A stretch of 64,000 nt of DNA from Synaphobranchus kaupii (GCA_029718625.1 JAINUF010000027.1:666676-730675), one strand, 5' to 3'; shown: positions 32,728 to 45,519, counted from the first letter of the stretch. Notes: generated from the letters alone by a model not told the origin. A program made the numbers and translations.

Positions 32728-32847
32728 GCTCACGGCCATACCACACTGAAAATGCCCGAACTCGTCTGATCTCGGAAGCCAAGCAGTGTAGGGCTTGGTT
32801 AGTACTTGGATGGGAGACCGCCTGGGAATACTAGGTGCTGTAAGCAT
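32728..32847 (+). rRNA. 5S rRNA gene, type a (U20)
   Basis: Type a, A103; leader haplotype GCGTAGATAAG as in U9. Confidence 0.95.
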
Positions 32848-33103
32848 TTTTAAAAGTTTTGTTTTCCGTTTTCGCACGCGATGGGGCTGTTCGCCGAGGT
32901 AAAAGGTGGAAACTATCACTGTATTATTCACAATGATGATAATTAAACGTCTTCGTATCCTAATTATGCAGTCGATAATATTCACTCTCGTAATTTTGCT
33001 CCTTTGACCGCGTTGATAAGCAAAATTAAACGGAACCGGCGGTTGACGTTTAGAAACAATTTAACCCGGGTCAGCTCAGGGCAACTTCGCTCACGGCAAC
33101 TTC

Positions 33104-33223
33104 GCTCACGGCCATACCACACTGAAAGAGCCCGAACTCGTCCGATCTCGGAAGCCAAACAGTGTAGGGCCTGGTTAGTATTTGGATGGGAGACCGCCTG
33201 GGAATACTAGGTGCTGTAAGCAT
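33104..33223 (+). rRNA. 5S rRNA gene, type b with C78T (U20, type II unit)
   Basis: C78T with the 15-bp upstream duplication. Confidence 0.93.
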
Positions 33224-33458
33224 TTTTAAAAGTTTTGTTTTCCGTTTTCGCACGCGATGGGGCTGTTCGCCGAGGTAAAAGGTGGAAACTATCACTGTAT
33301 TATTCACAATGATGATAATTAAACGTATCCTAATTATGCAGTCGATAATATGCACTCTCGTAATTGTGCTCCTTTGACCGCGTTGATAAACAGAATTAAG
33401 CGGAACCGGCGTTTGAAATTTAGAAACAATTTAACCCGTGTCAGCTCATTTCACCTTT

Positions 33459-33656
33459 GCTCACGGCCATCCCACACTGAAAAGGCCCGAACCCAAGCTG
33501 TATTGTGATAGCGCATTTTCAAAACTCGTGTCATCGATTGCAGTGCGCATTAGGTGTAAACGACAATTCGGCAGCTCAGAGCACCTGTCCTCAAGCGATC
33601 CGCTAGCCTCAGCCTTTCAGTAGCTTGGATGACAGGCTCACGCCACAGCGCCCAGC
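33459..33656. pseudogene. 5S type c fragment joined to antisense 7SL-like segment (U20, type II)
   Basis: Type II form with private CCACAGCG in the 7SL 5' region and CCCGTGTC in the 5S flank. Confidence 0.75.
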
Positions 33657-34322
33657 GAAAGCCGAATGGCATTTTATTGCTTTTCTAGAAAGCAGTGTTG
33701 TGACGTCAAATAGGCATCAGTCTGATTCTCTGCGCAACGTTCCCTAGAGTGGTAGGCTATAAATAGGCAGAGGAAACAAGGTCAACAAGAAAACAGCAAA
33801 CATTAGGTCAATCGTTAGCCGACAGCAACGTGAAGTGAAATAAAAATAATAATAACGGGAGATTTTGCAAAAACAAAGCAGAAACTAAATAAGCCCCTCT
33901 TCAGTCTGACCGAAGCTAAACGAAAATCGAAATAAAAATAGAAAAGTAAGTAAAAGCAAACCTACTTAAAATTCAAAGTTATTCTGACAGGTTCGTTAAT
34001 TTAGCTAAACCAGCAGCCAATCTATGCCTATAAATGAACATTTTGTTGTTAATATGAGTTCTGTAACTTATTAAATTGAGTTTGCAGGAAAAGATAATTC
34101 TGAATAGAAACCGCTTGACGTGCCTTTACGCATGAATCCAAACACACATAGATTTTGATTGTACCAAAGAACAAATTCAGATAAGGAAAATGACTAATTA
34201 TGCAGTCGACAATATGCACTCTCGTAATTGTGCTCCTTTGACCGCGTTGATAAGCAAAATAAAGCGGAACCGGCGGTTGAAGTTTAGAAATAATTTAACC
34301 CGGGTCAGCTCCGGTCACCTTC

Positions 34323-34442
34323 GCTCACGGCCATACCACACTGAAAATGCCCGAACTCGTCTGATCTCGGAAGCCAAGCAGTGTAGGGCTTGGTTAGTAC
34401 TTGGATGGGAGACCGCCTGGGAATACTAGGTGCTGTAAGCAT
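34323..34442 (+). rRNA. 5S rRNA gene, type a (U21)
   Basis: Type a, A103, as in every later unit. Confidence 0.95.
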
Positions 34443-34683
34443 TTTTAAAAGTTTTGTTTTCCGTTTTCGCACGCGATGGGGCTGTTCGCCGAGGTAAAAG
34501 GTGGAAACTATCACTGTATTATTCACAATGATGATAATTAAACGTCTTCGTATCCTAATTATGCAGTCGATAATATTCACTCTCGTAATTTTGCTCCTTT
34601 GACCGCGTTGATAAGCAAAATTAAACGGAACCGGCGGTTGACGTTTAGAAACAATTTAACCCGGGTCAGCTCAGGGCAACTTC

Positions 34684-34803
34684 GCTCACGGCCATACCAC
34701 ACTGAAAGAGCCCGAACTCGTCCGATCTCGGAAGCCAAACAGTGTAGGGCCTGGTTAGTACTTGGATGGGAGACCGCCTGGGAATACTAGGTGCTGTAAG
34801 CAT
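34684..34803 (+). rRNA. 5S rRNA gene, type b (U21)
   Basis: Standard type b. Confidence 0.95.
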
Positions 34804-35038
34804 TTTTAAAAGTTTTGTTTTCCGTTTTCGCACGCGATGGGGCTGTTCGCCGAGGTAAAAGGTGGAAACTATCACTGTATTATTCACAATGATGATAATT
34901 AAACGTATCCTAATTATGCAGTCGATAACATGCACTCTCGTAATTGTGCTCCTTTGACCGCGTTGATAAACAGAATTAAGCGGAACCGGCGTTTGAAATT
35001 TAGAAACAATTTAACCCGGGTCAGCTCATTTCACCTTT

Positions 35039-35238
35039 GCTCACGGCCATCCCACACTGAAAAGGCCCGAACCCGAGCTGTATTGTGATAGCGCATTTTC
35101 AAAACTCAAGTGTCATCGATTGCAGTGCGCATTAGGTGTAAACGACAATTCGGCAGCTCAGAGCACCTGTCCTCAAGCGATCCGCTAGCCTCAGCCTTTC
35201 AGTAGCTTGGATGACAGGCTCACGCCACCGCGCCCAGC
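35039..35238. pseudogene. 5S type c fragment joined to antisense 7SL-like segment (U21)
   Basis: Standard form, C in the c-spacer. Confidence 0.75.
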
Positions 35239-35904
35239 GAAAGCCGAATGGCATTTTATTGCTTTTCTAGAAAGCAGTGTTGTGACGTCAAATAGGCATC
35301 AGTCTGATTCTCTGCGCAACGTTCCCTAGAGTGGTAGGCTATAAATAGGCAGAGGAAACAAGGTCAACAAGAAAACAGCAAACATTAGGTCAATCGTTAG
35401 CCGACAGCAACGTGAAGTGAAATAAAAATAATAATAACGGGAGATTTTGCAAAAACAAAGCAGAAACTAAATAAGCCCCTCTTCAGTCTGACCGAAGCTA
35501 AACGAAAATCGAAATAAAAATAGAAAAGTAAGTAAAAGCAAACCTACTTAAAATTCAAAGTTATTCTGACAGGTTCGTTAATTTAGCTAAACCAGCAGCC
35601 AATATATGCCTATAAATGAACATTTTGTTGTTAATATGAGTTCTGTAACTTATTAAATTGAGTTTGCAGGAAAAGATAATTCTGAATAGAAACCGCTTGA
35701 CGTGCCTTTACGCATGAATCCAAACACACATAGATTTTGATTGTACCAAAGAACAAATTCCGATAAGGAAAATGACTAATTATGCAGTCGACAATATGCA
35801 CTCTCGTAATTGTGCTCCTTTGACCGCGTTGATAAGCAAAATAAAGCGGAACCGGCGGTTGAAGTTTAGAAATAATTTAACCCGGGTCAGCTCCGGTCAC
35901 CTTC

Positions 35905-36024
35905 GCTCACGGCCATACCACACTGAAAATGCCCGAACTCGTCTGATCTCGGAAGCCAAGCAGTGTAGGGCTTGGTTAGTACTTGGATGGGAGACCGCCT
36001 GGGAATACTAGGTGCTGTAAGCAT
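35905..36024 (+). rRNA. 5S rRNA gene, type a (U22)
   Basis: Type a, A103; counterpart of U12. Confidence 0.95.
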
Positions 36025-36265
36025 TTTTAAAAGTTTTGTTTTCCGTTTTCGCACGCGATGGGGCTGTTCGCCGAGGTAAAAGGTGGAAACTATCACTGTA
36101 TTATTCACAATGATGATAATTAAACGTCTTCGTATCCTAATTATGCAGTCGATAATATTCACTCTCGTAATTTTGCTCCTTTGACCGTGTTGATAAGCAA
36201 AATTAAACGGAACCGGCGGTTGACGTTTAGAAACAATTTAACCCGGGTCAGCTCAGGGCAACTTC

Positions 36266-36385
36266 GCTCACGGCCATACCACACTGAAAGAGCCCGAACT
36301 CGTCCGATCTCGGAAACCAAACAGTGTAGGGCCTGGTTAGTACTTGGATGGGAGGCCGCCTGGGAATACTAGGTGCTGTAAGCAT
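36266..36385 (+). rRNA. 5S rRNA gene, type b with G51A and A90G (U22)
   Basis: Counterpart of U12 gene b, including GACCGTGTTG in the spacer. Confidence 0.9.
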
Positions 36386-36620
36386 TTTTAAAAGTTTTGT
36401 TTTCCGTTTTCGCACGCGATGGGGCTGTTCGCCGAGGTAAAAGGTGGAAACTATCACTGTATTATTCACAATGATGATAATTAAACGTATCCTAATTATG
36501 CAGTCGATAATATGCACTCTCGTAATTGTGCTCCTTTGACCGCGTTGATAAACAGAATTAAGCGGAACCGGCGTTTGAAATTTAGAAACAATTTAACCCG
36601 GGTCAGCTCATTTCACCTTT

Positions 36621-36820
36621 GCTCACGGCCATCCCACACTGAAAAGGCCCGAACCCGAGCTGTATTGTGATAGCGCATTTTCAAAACTCAAGTGTCATCG
36701 ATTGCAGTGCGCATTAGGTGTAAACGACAATTCGGCAGCTCAGAGCACCTGTCCTCAAGCGATCCGCTAGCCTCAGCCTTTCAGTAGCTTGGATGACAGG
36801 CTCACGCCACCGCGCCCAGC
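36621..36820. pseudogene. 5S type c fragment joined to antisense 7SL-like segment (U22)
   Basis: Counterpart of the U12 copy. Confidence 0.75.
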
Positions 36821-37486
36821 GAAAGCCGAATGGCATTTTATTGCTTTTCTAGAAAGCAGTGTTGTGACGTCAAATAGGCATCAGTCTGATTCTCTGCGCA
36901 ACGTTCCCTAGAGTGGTAGGCTATAAATAGGCAGAGGAAACAAGGTCAACAAGAAAACAGCAAACATTAGGTCAATCGTTAGCCGACAGCAACGTGAAGT
37001 GAAATAAAAATAATAATAACGGGAGATTTTGCAAAAACAAAGCAGAAACTAAATAAGCCCCTCTTCAGTCTGACCGAAGCTAAACGAAAATCGAAATAAA
37101 AATAGAAAAGTAAGTAAAAGCAAACCTACTTAAAATTCAAAGTTATTCTGACAGGTTCGTTAATTTAGCTAAACCAGCAGCCAATCTATGCCTATAAATG
37201 AACATTTTGTTGTTAATATGAGTTCTGTAACTTATTAAATTGAGTTTGCAGGAAAAGATCATTCTGAATAGAAACCGCTTGACGTGCCTTTACGCATGAA
37301 TCCAAACACACATAGATTTTGATTGTACCAAAGAACAAATTCAGATAAGGAAAATGACTAATTATGCAGTCGACAATATGCACTCTCGTAATTGTGCTCC
37401 TTTGACCGCGTTGATAAGCAAAATAAAGCGGAACCGGCGGTTGACGTTTAGAAATAATTTAACCCGGGTCAGCTCCGGTCACCTTC

Positions 37487-37606
37487 GCTCACGGCCATAC
37501 CACACTGAAAATGCCCGAACTCGTCTGATCTCGGAAGCCAAGCAGTGTAGGGCTTGGTTAGTACTTGGATGGGAGACCGCCTGGGAATACTAGGTGCTGT
37601 AAGCAT
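37487..37606 (+). rRNA. 5S rRNA gene, type a (U23)
   Basis: Type a, A103, C at -42; counterpart of U13, including GATCATTCTG in the leader. Confidence 0.95.
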
Positions 37607-37847
37607 TTTTAAAAGTTTTGTTTTCCGTTTTCGCACGCGATGGGGCTGTTCGCCGAGGTAAAAGGTGGAAACTATCACTGTATTATTCACAATGATGATA
37701 ATTAAACGTCTTCGTATCCTAATTATGCAGTCGATAATATTCACTCTCGTAATTTTGCTCCTTTGACCGCGTTGATAAGCAAAATTAAACGGAACCGGCG
37801 GTTGACGTTTAGAAACAATTTAACCCGGGTCAGCTCAGGGCAACTTT

Positions 37848-37967
37848 GCTCACGGCCATACCACACTGAAAGAGCCCGAACTCGTCCGATCTCGGAAGCC
37901 AAACAGTGTAGGGCCTGGTTAGTACTTGGATGGGAGACCGCCTGGGAATACTAGGTGCTGTAAGCAT
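37848..37967 (+). rRNA. 5S rRNA gene, type b with T at -1 (U23)
   Basis: Counterpart of U13 gene b. Confidence 0.93.
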
Positions 37968-38202
37968 TTTTAAAAGTTTTGTTTTCCGTTTTCGCACGCG
38001 ATGGGGCTGTTCGCCGAGGTAAAAGGTGGAAACTATCACTGTATTATTCACAATGATGATAATTAAACGTATCCTAATTATGCAGTCGATAATATGCACT
38101 CTCGTAATTGTGCTCCTTTGACCGCGTTGATAAACAGAATTAAGCGGAACCGGCGTTTGAAATTTAGAAACAATTTAACCCGGGTCAGCTCATTTCACCT
38201 TT

Positions 38203-38402
38203 GCTCACGGCCATCCCACACTGAAAAGGCCCGAACCCGAGCTGTATTGTGATAGCGCATTTTCAAAACTCAAGTGTCATCGATTGCAGTGCGCATTAGG
38301 TGTAAACGACAATTCGGCAGCTCAGAGCACCTGTCCTCAAGCGATCCGCTAGCCTCAGCCTTTCAGTAGCTTGGATGACAGGCTCACGCCACCGCGCCCA
38401 GC
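38203..38402. pseudogene. 5S type c fragment joined to antisense 7SL-like segment (U23)
   Basis: Counterpart of the U13 copy. Confidence 0.75.
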
Positions 38403-39072
38403 GAAAGCCGAATGGCATTTTATTGCTTTTCTAGAAAGCAGTGTTGTGACGTCAAATAGGCATCAGTCTGATTCTCTGCGCAACGTTCCCTAGAGTGGTA
38501 GGCTATAAATAGGCAGAGGAAACAAGGTCAACAAGAAAACAGCAAACATTAGGTCAATCGTTAGCCGACAGCAACGTGAAGTGAAATAAAAATAATAATA
38601 ACGGGAGATTTTGCAAAAACAAAGCAGAAACTAAATAAGCCCCTCTTCAGTCTGACCGAAGCTAAACGAAAATCGAAATAAAAATAGAAAAGTAAGTAAA
38701 AGCAAACCTACTTAAAATTCAAAGTTATTCTGACAGGTTCGTTAATTTATCTAAACCAGCAGCCAATCTATGCCTATAAATGAACATTTTGTTGTTAATA
38801 TGAGTTCTGTAACTTATTAAATTGAGTTTGCAGGAAAAGATAATTCTGAATAGAAACCGCTTGACGTGCCTTTACGCATGAATCCAAACAAACACACATA
38901 GATTTTGATTGTACCAAAGAACAAATTCAGATAAGGAAAATGACTAATTATGCAGTCGACAATATGCACTCTCGTAATTGTGCTCCTTTGACCGCGTTGA
39001 TAAGCAAAATAAAGCGGAACCGGCGGTTGAAGTTTAGAAATAATTTAACCCGGGTCAGCTCCGGTCACCTTC

Positions 39073-39192
39073 GCTCACGGCCATACCACACTGAAAATGC
39101 CCGAACTCGTCTGATCTCGGAAGCCAAGCAGTGTAGGGCTTGGTTAGTACTTGGATGGGAGACCGCCTGGGAATACTAGGTGCTGTAAGCAT
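39073..39192 (+). rRNA. 5S rRNA gene, type a (U24)
   Basis: Type a, A103, unlike U14 which has G103 although the leaders match. Confidence 0.95.
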
Positions 39193-39433
39193 TTTTAAAA
39201 GTTTTGTTTTCCGTTTTCGCACGCGATGGGGCTGTTCGCCGAGGTAAAAGGTGGAAACTATCACTGTATTATTCACAATGATGATAATTAAACGTCTTCG
39301 TATCCTAATTATGCAGTCGATAATATTCACTCTCGTAATTTTGCTCCTTTGACCGCGTTGATAAGCAAAATTAAACGGAACCGGCGGTTGACGTTTAGAA
39401 ACAATTTAACCCGGGTCAGCTCAGGGCAACTTC

Positions 39434-39553
39434 GCTCACGGCCATACCACACTGAAAGAGCCCGAACTCGTCCGATCTCGGAAGCCAAACAGTGTAGGGC
39501 CTGGTTAGTACTTGGATGGGAGACCGCCTGGGAATACTAGGTGCTGTAAGCAT
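39434..39553 (+). rRNA. 5S rRNA gene, type b (U24)
   Basis: Standard type b. Confidence 0.95.
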
Positions 39554-39788
39554 TTTTAAAAGTTTTGTTTTCCGTTTTCGCACGCGATGGGGCTGTTCGC
39601 CGAGGTAAAAGGTGGAAACTATCACTGTATTATTCACAATGATGATAATTAAACGTATCCTAATTATGCAGTCGATAATATGCACTCTCGTAATTGTGCT
39701 CCTTTGACCGCGTTGATAAACAGAATTAAGCGGAACCGGCGTTTGAAATTTAGAAACAATTTAACCCGGGTCAGCTCATTTCACCTTT

Positions 39789-39988
39789 GCTCACGGCCAT
39801 CCCACACTGAAAAGGCCCGAACCCGAGCTGTATTGTGATAGCGCATTTTCAAAACTCAAGTGTCATCGATTGCAGTGCGCATTAGGTGTAAACGACAATT
39901 CGGCAGCTCAGAGCACCTGTCCTCAAGCGATCCGCTAGCCTCAGCCTTTCAGTAGCTTGGATGACAGGCTCACGCCACCGCGCCCAGC
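39789..39988. pseudogene. 5S type c fragment joined to antisense 7SL-like segment (U24)
   Basis: Standard form, T in the c-spacer. Confidence 0.75.
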
Positions 39989-40658
39989 GAAAGCCGAATG
40001 GCATTTTATTGCTTTTCTAGAAAGCAGTGTTGTGACGTCAAATAGGCATCAGTCTGATTCTCTGCGCAACGTTCCCTAGAGTGGTAGGCTATAAATAGGC
40101 AGAGGAAACAAGGTCAACAAGAAAACAGCAAACATTAGGTCAATCGTTAGCCGACAGCAACGTGAAGTGAAATAAAAATAATAATAACGGGAGATTTTGC
40201 AAAAACAAAGCAGAAACTAAATAAGCCCCTCTTCAGTCTGACCGAAGCTAAACGAAAATCGAAATAAAAATAGAAAAGTAAGTAAAAGCAAACCTACTTA
40301 AAATTCAAAGTTATTCTGACAGGTTCGTTAATTTAGCTAAACCAGCAGCCAATATATGCCTATAAATGAACATTTTGTTGTTAATATGAGTTCTGTAACT
40401 TATTAAATTGAGTTTGCTGGAAAAGACAATTCTGAATAGAAACCGCTTGACGTGCCTTTACGCATGAATCCAAACAAACACACATAGATTTTGATTGTAC
40501 CAAAGAACAAATTCAGATAAGGAAAATGACTAATTATGCAGTCGACAATATGCACTCTCGTAATTGTGCTCCTTTGACCGCGTTGATAAGCAAAATAAAG
40601 CGGAACCGGCGGTTGACGTTTAGAAATAATTTAACCCGGGTCAGCTCCGGTCACCTTC

Positions 40659-40778
40659 GCTCACGGCCATACCACACTGAAAATGCCCGAACTCGTCTGA
40701 TCTCGGAAGCCAAGCAGTGTAGGGCTTGGTTAGTACTTGGATGGGAGACCGCCTGGGAATACTAGGTGCTGTAAGCAT
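40659..40778 (+). rRNA. 5S rRNA gene, type a (U25)
   Basis: Type a, A103, C at -42. Leader haplotype TTTGCTGGAAAAGACAAT plus the 4-bp expansion, shared with U30, U34, U35 and U38. Confidence 0.95.
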
Positions 40779-41019
40779 TTTTAAAAGTTTTGTTTTCCGT
40801 TTTCGCACGCGATGGGGCTGTTCGCCGAGGTAAAAGGTGGAAACTATCACTGTATTATTCACAATGATGATAATTAAACATCTTCGTATCCTAATTATGC
40901 AGTCGATAATATTCACTCTCGTAATTTTGCTCCTTTGACCGCGTTGATAAGCAAAATTAAACGGAACCGGCGGTTGACGTTTAGAAACAATTTAACCCGG
41001 GTCAGCTCAGGGCAACTTC

Positions 41020-41139
41020 GCTCACGGCCATACCACACTGAAAGAGCCCGAACTCGTCCGATCTCGGAAGCCAAACAGTGTAGGGCCTGGTTAGTACTTG
41101 GATGGGAGACCGCCTGGGAATACTAGGTGCTGTAAGCAT
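41020..41139 (+). rRNA. 5S rRNA gene, type b (U25)
   Basis: Standard type b; the a-b spacer has TAAACATCTTCG, shared with U30. Confidence 0.95.
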
Positions 41140-41374
41140 TTTTAAAAGTTTTGTTTTCCGTTTTCGCACGCGATGGGGCTGTTCGCCGAGGTAAAAGGTG
41201 GAAACTATCACTGTATTATTCACAATGATGATAATTAAACGTATCCTAATTATGCAGTCGATAATATGCACTCTCGTAATTGTGCTCCTTTGACCGCGTT
41301 GATAAACAGAATTAAGCGGAACCGGCGTTTGAAATTTAGAAACAATTTAACCCGGGTCAGCTCATTTCACCTTT

Positions 41375-41574
41375 GCTCACGGCCATCCCACACTGAAAAG
41401 GCCCGAACCCGAGCTGTATTGTGATAGCGCATTTTCAAAACTCAAGTGTCATCGATTGCAGTGCGCATTAGGTGTAAACGACAATTCGGCAGCTCAGAGC
41501 ACCTGTCCTCAAGCGATCCGCTAGCCTCAGCCTTTCAGTAGCTTGGATGACAGGCTCACGCCACCGCGCCCAGC
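41375..41574. pseudogene. 5S type c fragment joined to antisense 7SL-like segment (U25)
   Basis: Standard form; its spacer has AAACAATGCAG, shared with U35 and U38. Confidence 0.75.
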
Positions 41575-42240
41575 GAAAGCCGAATGGCATTTTATTGCTT
41601 TTCTAGAAAGCAGTGTTGTGACGTCAAATAGGCATCAGTCTGATTCTCTGCGCAACGTTCCCTAGAGTGGTAGGCTATAAATAGGCAGAGGAAACAAGGT
41701 CAACAAGAAAACAGCAAACATTAGGTCAATCGTTAGCCGACAGCAACGTGAAGTGAAATAAAAATAATAATAACGGGAGATTTTGCAAAAACAATGCAGA
41801 AACTAAATAAGCCCCTCTTCAGTCTGACCGAAGCTAAACGAAAATCGAAATAAAAATAGAAAAGTAAGTAAAAGCAAACCTACTTAAAATTCAAAGTTAT
41901 TCTGACAGGTTCGTTAATTTAGCTAAACCAGCAGCCAATCTATGCCTATAAATGAACATTTTGTTGTTAATATGAGTTCTGTAACTTATTAAATTGAGTT
42001 TGCAGGAAAAGATAATTCTGAATAGAAACCGCTTGACGTGCCTTTACGCATGAATCCAAACACACATAGATTTTGATTGTACCAAAGAACAAATTCAGAT
42101 AAGGAAAATGACTAATTATGCAGTCGACAATATGCACTCTCGTAATTGTGCTCCTTTGACCGCGTTGATAAGCAAAATAAAGCGGAACCGGCGGTTGAAG
42201 TTTAGAAATAATTTAACCCGGGTCAGCTCCGGTCACCTTC

Positions 42241-42360
42241 GCTCACGGCCATACCACACTGAAAATGCCCGAACTCGTCTGATCTCGGAAGCCAAGCAGT
42301 GTAGGGCTTGGTTAGTACTTGGATGGGAGACCGCCTGGGAATACTAGGTGCTGTAAGCAT
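42241..42360 (+). rRNA. 5S rRNA gene, type a (U26)
   Basis: Type a, A103. Confidence 0.95.
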
Positions 42361-42601
42361 TTTTAAAAGTTTTGTTTTCCGTTTTCGCACGCGATGGGGC
42401 TGTTCGCCGAGGTAAAAGGTGGAAACTATCACTGTATTATTCACAATGATGATAATTAAACGTCTTCGTATCCTAATTATGCAGTCGATAATATTCACTC
42501 TCGTAATTTTGCTCCTTTGACCGCGTTGATAAGCAAAATTAAACGGAACCGGCGGTTGACGTTTAGAAACAATTTAACCCGGGTCAGCTCAGGGCAACTT
42601 C

Positions 42602-42721
42602 GCTCACGGCCATACCACACTGAAAGAGCCCGAACTCGTCCGATCTCGGAAGCCAAACAGTGTAGGGCCTGGTTAGTACTTGGATGGGAGACCGCCTGGG
42701 AATACTAGGTGCTGTAAGCAT
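42602..42721 (+). rRNA. 5S rRNA gene, type b (U26)
   Basis: Standard type b. Confidence 0.95.
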
Positions 42722-42956
42722 TTTTAAAAGTTTTGTTTTCCGTTTTCGCACGCGATGGGGCTGTTCGCCGAGGTAAAAGGTGGAAACTATCACTGTATTA
42801 TTCACAATGATGATAATTAAACGTATCCTAATTATGCAGTCGATAATATGCACTCTCGTAATTGTGCTCCTTTGACCGCGTTGATAAACAGAATTAAGCG
42901 GAACCGGCGTTTGAAATTTAGAAACAATTTAACCCGGGTCAGCTCATTTCACCTTT

Positions 42957-43157
42957 GCTCACGGCCATCCCACACTGAAAAGGCCCGAACCCGAGCTGTA
43001 TTGTGATAGCGCATTTTCAAAACTCAAGTGTCATCGATTGCAGTGCGCATTAGGTGTAAACGACAATTCGGCAGCTCAGAGCACCTGTCCTCAAGCGATC
43101 CGCTAGCCTCAGCCTTTCAGTAGCTTGGATGACAGGCTCACGCCACCGCGCCCCAGC
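42957..43157. pseudogene. 5S type c fragment joined to antisense 7SL-like segment (U26)
   Basis: One extra C (CGCGCCCCAGC) in the first bases of the 7SL-like segment. Confidence 0.75.
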
Positions 43158-43823
43158 GAAAGCCGAATGGCATTTTATTGCTTTTCTAGAAAGCAGTGTT
43201 GTGACGTCAAATAGGCATCAGTCTGATTCTCTGCGCAACGTTCCCTAGAGTGGTAGGCTATAAATAGGCAGAGGAAACAAGGTCAACAAGAAAACAGCAA
43301 ACATTAGGTCAATCGTTAGCCGACAGCAACGTGAAGTGAAATAAAAATAATAATAACGGGAGATTTTGCAAAAACAAAGCAGAAACTAAATAAGCCCCTC
43401 TTCAGTCTGACCGAAGCTAAACGAAAATCGAAATAAAAATAGAAAAGTAAGTAAAAGCAAACCTACTTAAAATTCAAAGTTATTCTGACAGGTTCGTTAA
43501 TTTAGCTAAACCAGCAGCCAATCTATGCCTATAAATGAACATTTTGTTGTTAATATGAGTTCTGTAACTTATTAAATTGAGTTTGCAGGAAAAGATAATT
43601 CTGAATAGAAACCGCTTGACGTGCCTTTACGCATGAATCCAAACACACATAGATTTTGATTGTACCAAAGAACAAATTCAGATAAGGAAAATGACTAATT
43701 ATGCAGTCGACAATATGCACTCTCGTAATTGTGCTCCTTTGACCGCGTTGATAAGCAAAATAAAGCGGAACCGGCGGTTGAAGTTTAGAAATAATTTAAC
43801 CCGGGTCAGCTCCGGTCACCTTC

Positions 43824-43943
43824 GCTCACGGCCATACCACACTGAAAATGCCCGAACTCGTCTGATCTCGGAAGCCAAGCAGTGTAGGGCTTGGTTAGTA
43901 CTTGGATGGGAGACCGCCTGGGAATACTAGGTGCTGTAAGCAT
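43824..43943 (+). rRNA. 5S rRNA gene, type a (U27)
   Basis: Type a, A103. Confidence 0.95.
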
Positions 43944-44178
43944 TTTTAAAAGTTTTGTTTTCCGTTTTCGCACGCGATGGGGCTGTTCGCCGAGGTAAAA
44001 GGTGGAAACTATCACTGTATTATTCACAATGATGATAATTAAACGTATCCTAATTATGCAGTCGATAATATGCACTCTCGTAATTGTGCTCCTTTGACCG
44101 CGTTGATAAACAGAATTAAACGGAACCGGCGGTTGACGTTTAGAAACAATTTAACCCGGGTCAGCTCAGGGCAACTTC

Positions 44179-44298
44179 GCTCACGGCCATACCACACTGA
44201 AAGAGCCCGAACTCGTCCGATCTCGGAAGCCAAACAGTGTAGGGCCTGGTTAGTACTTGGATGGGAGACCGCCTGGGAATACTAGGTGCTGTAAGCAT
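44179..44298 (+). rRNA. 5S rRNA gene, type b behind a c-type spacer (U27)
   Basis: The gene is standard type b, but the spacer before it is c-type (AACGTATCCT, ATATGCACTC, GATAAACAG) and 6 bp shorter, giving the 1,576-bp unit. The switch back to b sequence is near ATTAAACGGAACC. This indicates conversion or unequal exchange between monomers. Confidence 0.95.
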
Positions 44299-44533
44299 TT
44301 TTAAAAGTTTTGTTTTCCGTTTTCGCACGCGATGGGGCTGTTCGCCGAGGTAAAAGGTGGAAACTATCACTGTATTATTCACAATGATGATAATTAAACG
44401 TATCCTAATTATGCAGTCGATAATATGCACTCTCGTAATTGTGCTCCTTTGACCGCGTTGATAAACAGAATTAAGCGGAACCGGCGTTTGAAATTTAGAA
44501 ACAATTTAACCCGGGTCAGCTCATTTCACCTTT

Positions 44534-44733
44534 GCTCACGGCCATCCCACACTGAAAAGGCCCGAACCCGAGCTGTATTGTGATAGCGCATTTTCAAAAC
44601 TCAAGTGTCATCGATTGCAGTGCGCATTAGGTGTAAACGACAATTCGGCAGCTCAGAGCACCTGTCCTCAAGCGATCCGCTAGCCTCAGCCTTTCAGTAG
44701 CTTGGATGACAGGCTCACGCCACCGCGCCCAGC
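44534..44733. pseudogene. 5S type c fragment joined to antisense 7SL-like segment (U27)
   Basis: Standard form. Confidence 0.75.
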
Positions 44734-45399
44734 GAAAGCCGAATGGCATTTTATTGCTTTTCTAGAAAGCAGTGTTGTGACGTCAAATAGGCATCAGTCT
44801 GATTCTCTGCGCAACGTTCCCTAGAGTGGTAGGCTATAAATAGGCAGAGGAAACAAGGTCAACAAGAAAACAGCAAACATTAGGTCAATCGTTAGCCGAC
44901 AGCAACGTGAAGTGAAATAAAAATAATAATAACGGGAGATTTTGCAAAAACAAAGCAGAAACTAAATAAGCCCCTCTTCAGTCTGACCGAAGCTAAACGA
45001 AAATCGAAATAAAAATAGAAAAGTAAGTAAAAGCAAACCTACTTAAAATTCAAAGTTATTCTGACAGGTTCGTTAATTTAGCTAAACCAGCAGCCAATCT
45101 ATGCCTATAAATGAACATTTTGTTGTTAATATGAGTTCTGTAACTTATTAAATTGAGTTTGCAGGAAAAGATAATTCTGAATAGAAACCGCTTGACGTGC
45201 CTTTACGCATGAATCCAAACACACATAGATTTTGATTGTACCAAAGAACAAATTCAGATAAGGAAAATGACTAATTATGCAGTCGACAATATGCACTCTC
45301 GTAATTGTGCTCCTTTGACCGCGTTGATAAGCAAAATAAAGCGGAACCGGCGGTTGAAGTTTAGAAATAATTTAACCCGGGTCAGCTCCGGTCACCTTC

Positions 45400-45519
45400 G
45401 CTCACGGCCATACCACACTGAAAATGCCCGAACTCGTCTGATCTCGGAAGCCAAGCAGTGTAGGGCTTGGTTAGTACTTGGATGGGAGACCGCCTGGGAA
45501 TACTAGGTGCTGTAAGCAT
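45400..45519 (+). rRNA. 5S rRNA gene, type a (U28)
   Basis: Type a, A103. Confidence 0.95.

Larger units (their letters stand above)
27511..34111 (+). repeat. Large duplicated block, U17 end to U20 (copy 2)
   Basis: Counterpart of ~8900-15500. It differs by several one-base deletions and a 4-bp insertion in U18, and by two substitutions in the U20 c/7SL-like part (CCCGTGTC; CACAGCG). Confidence 0.75.
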
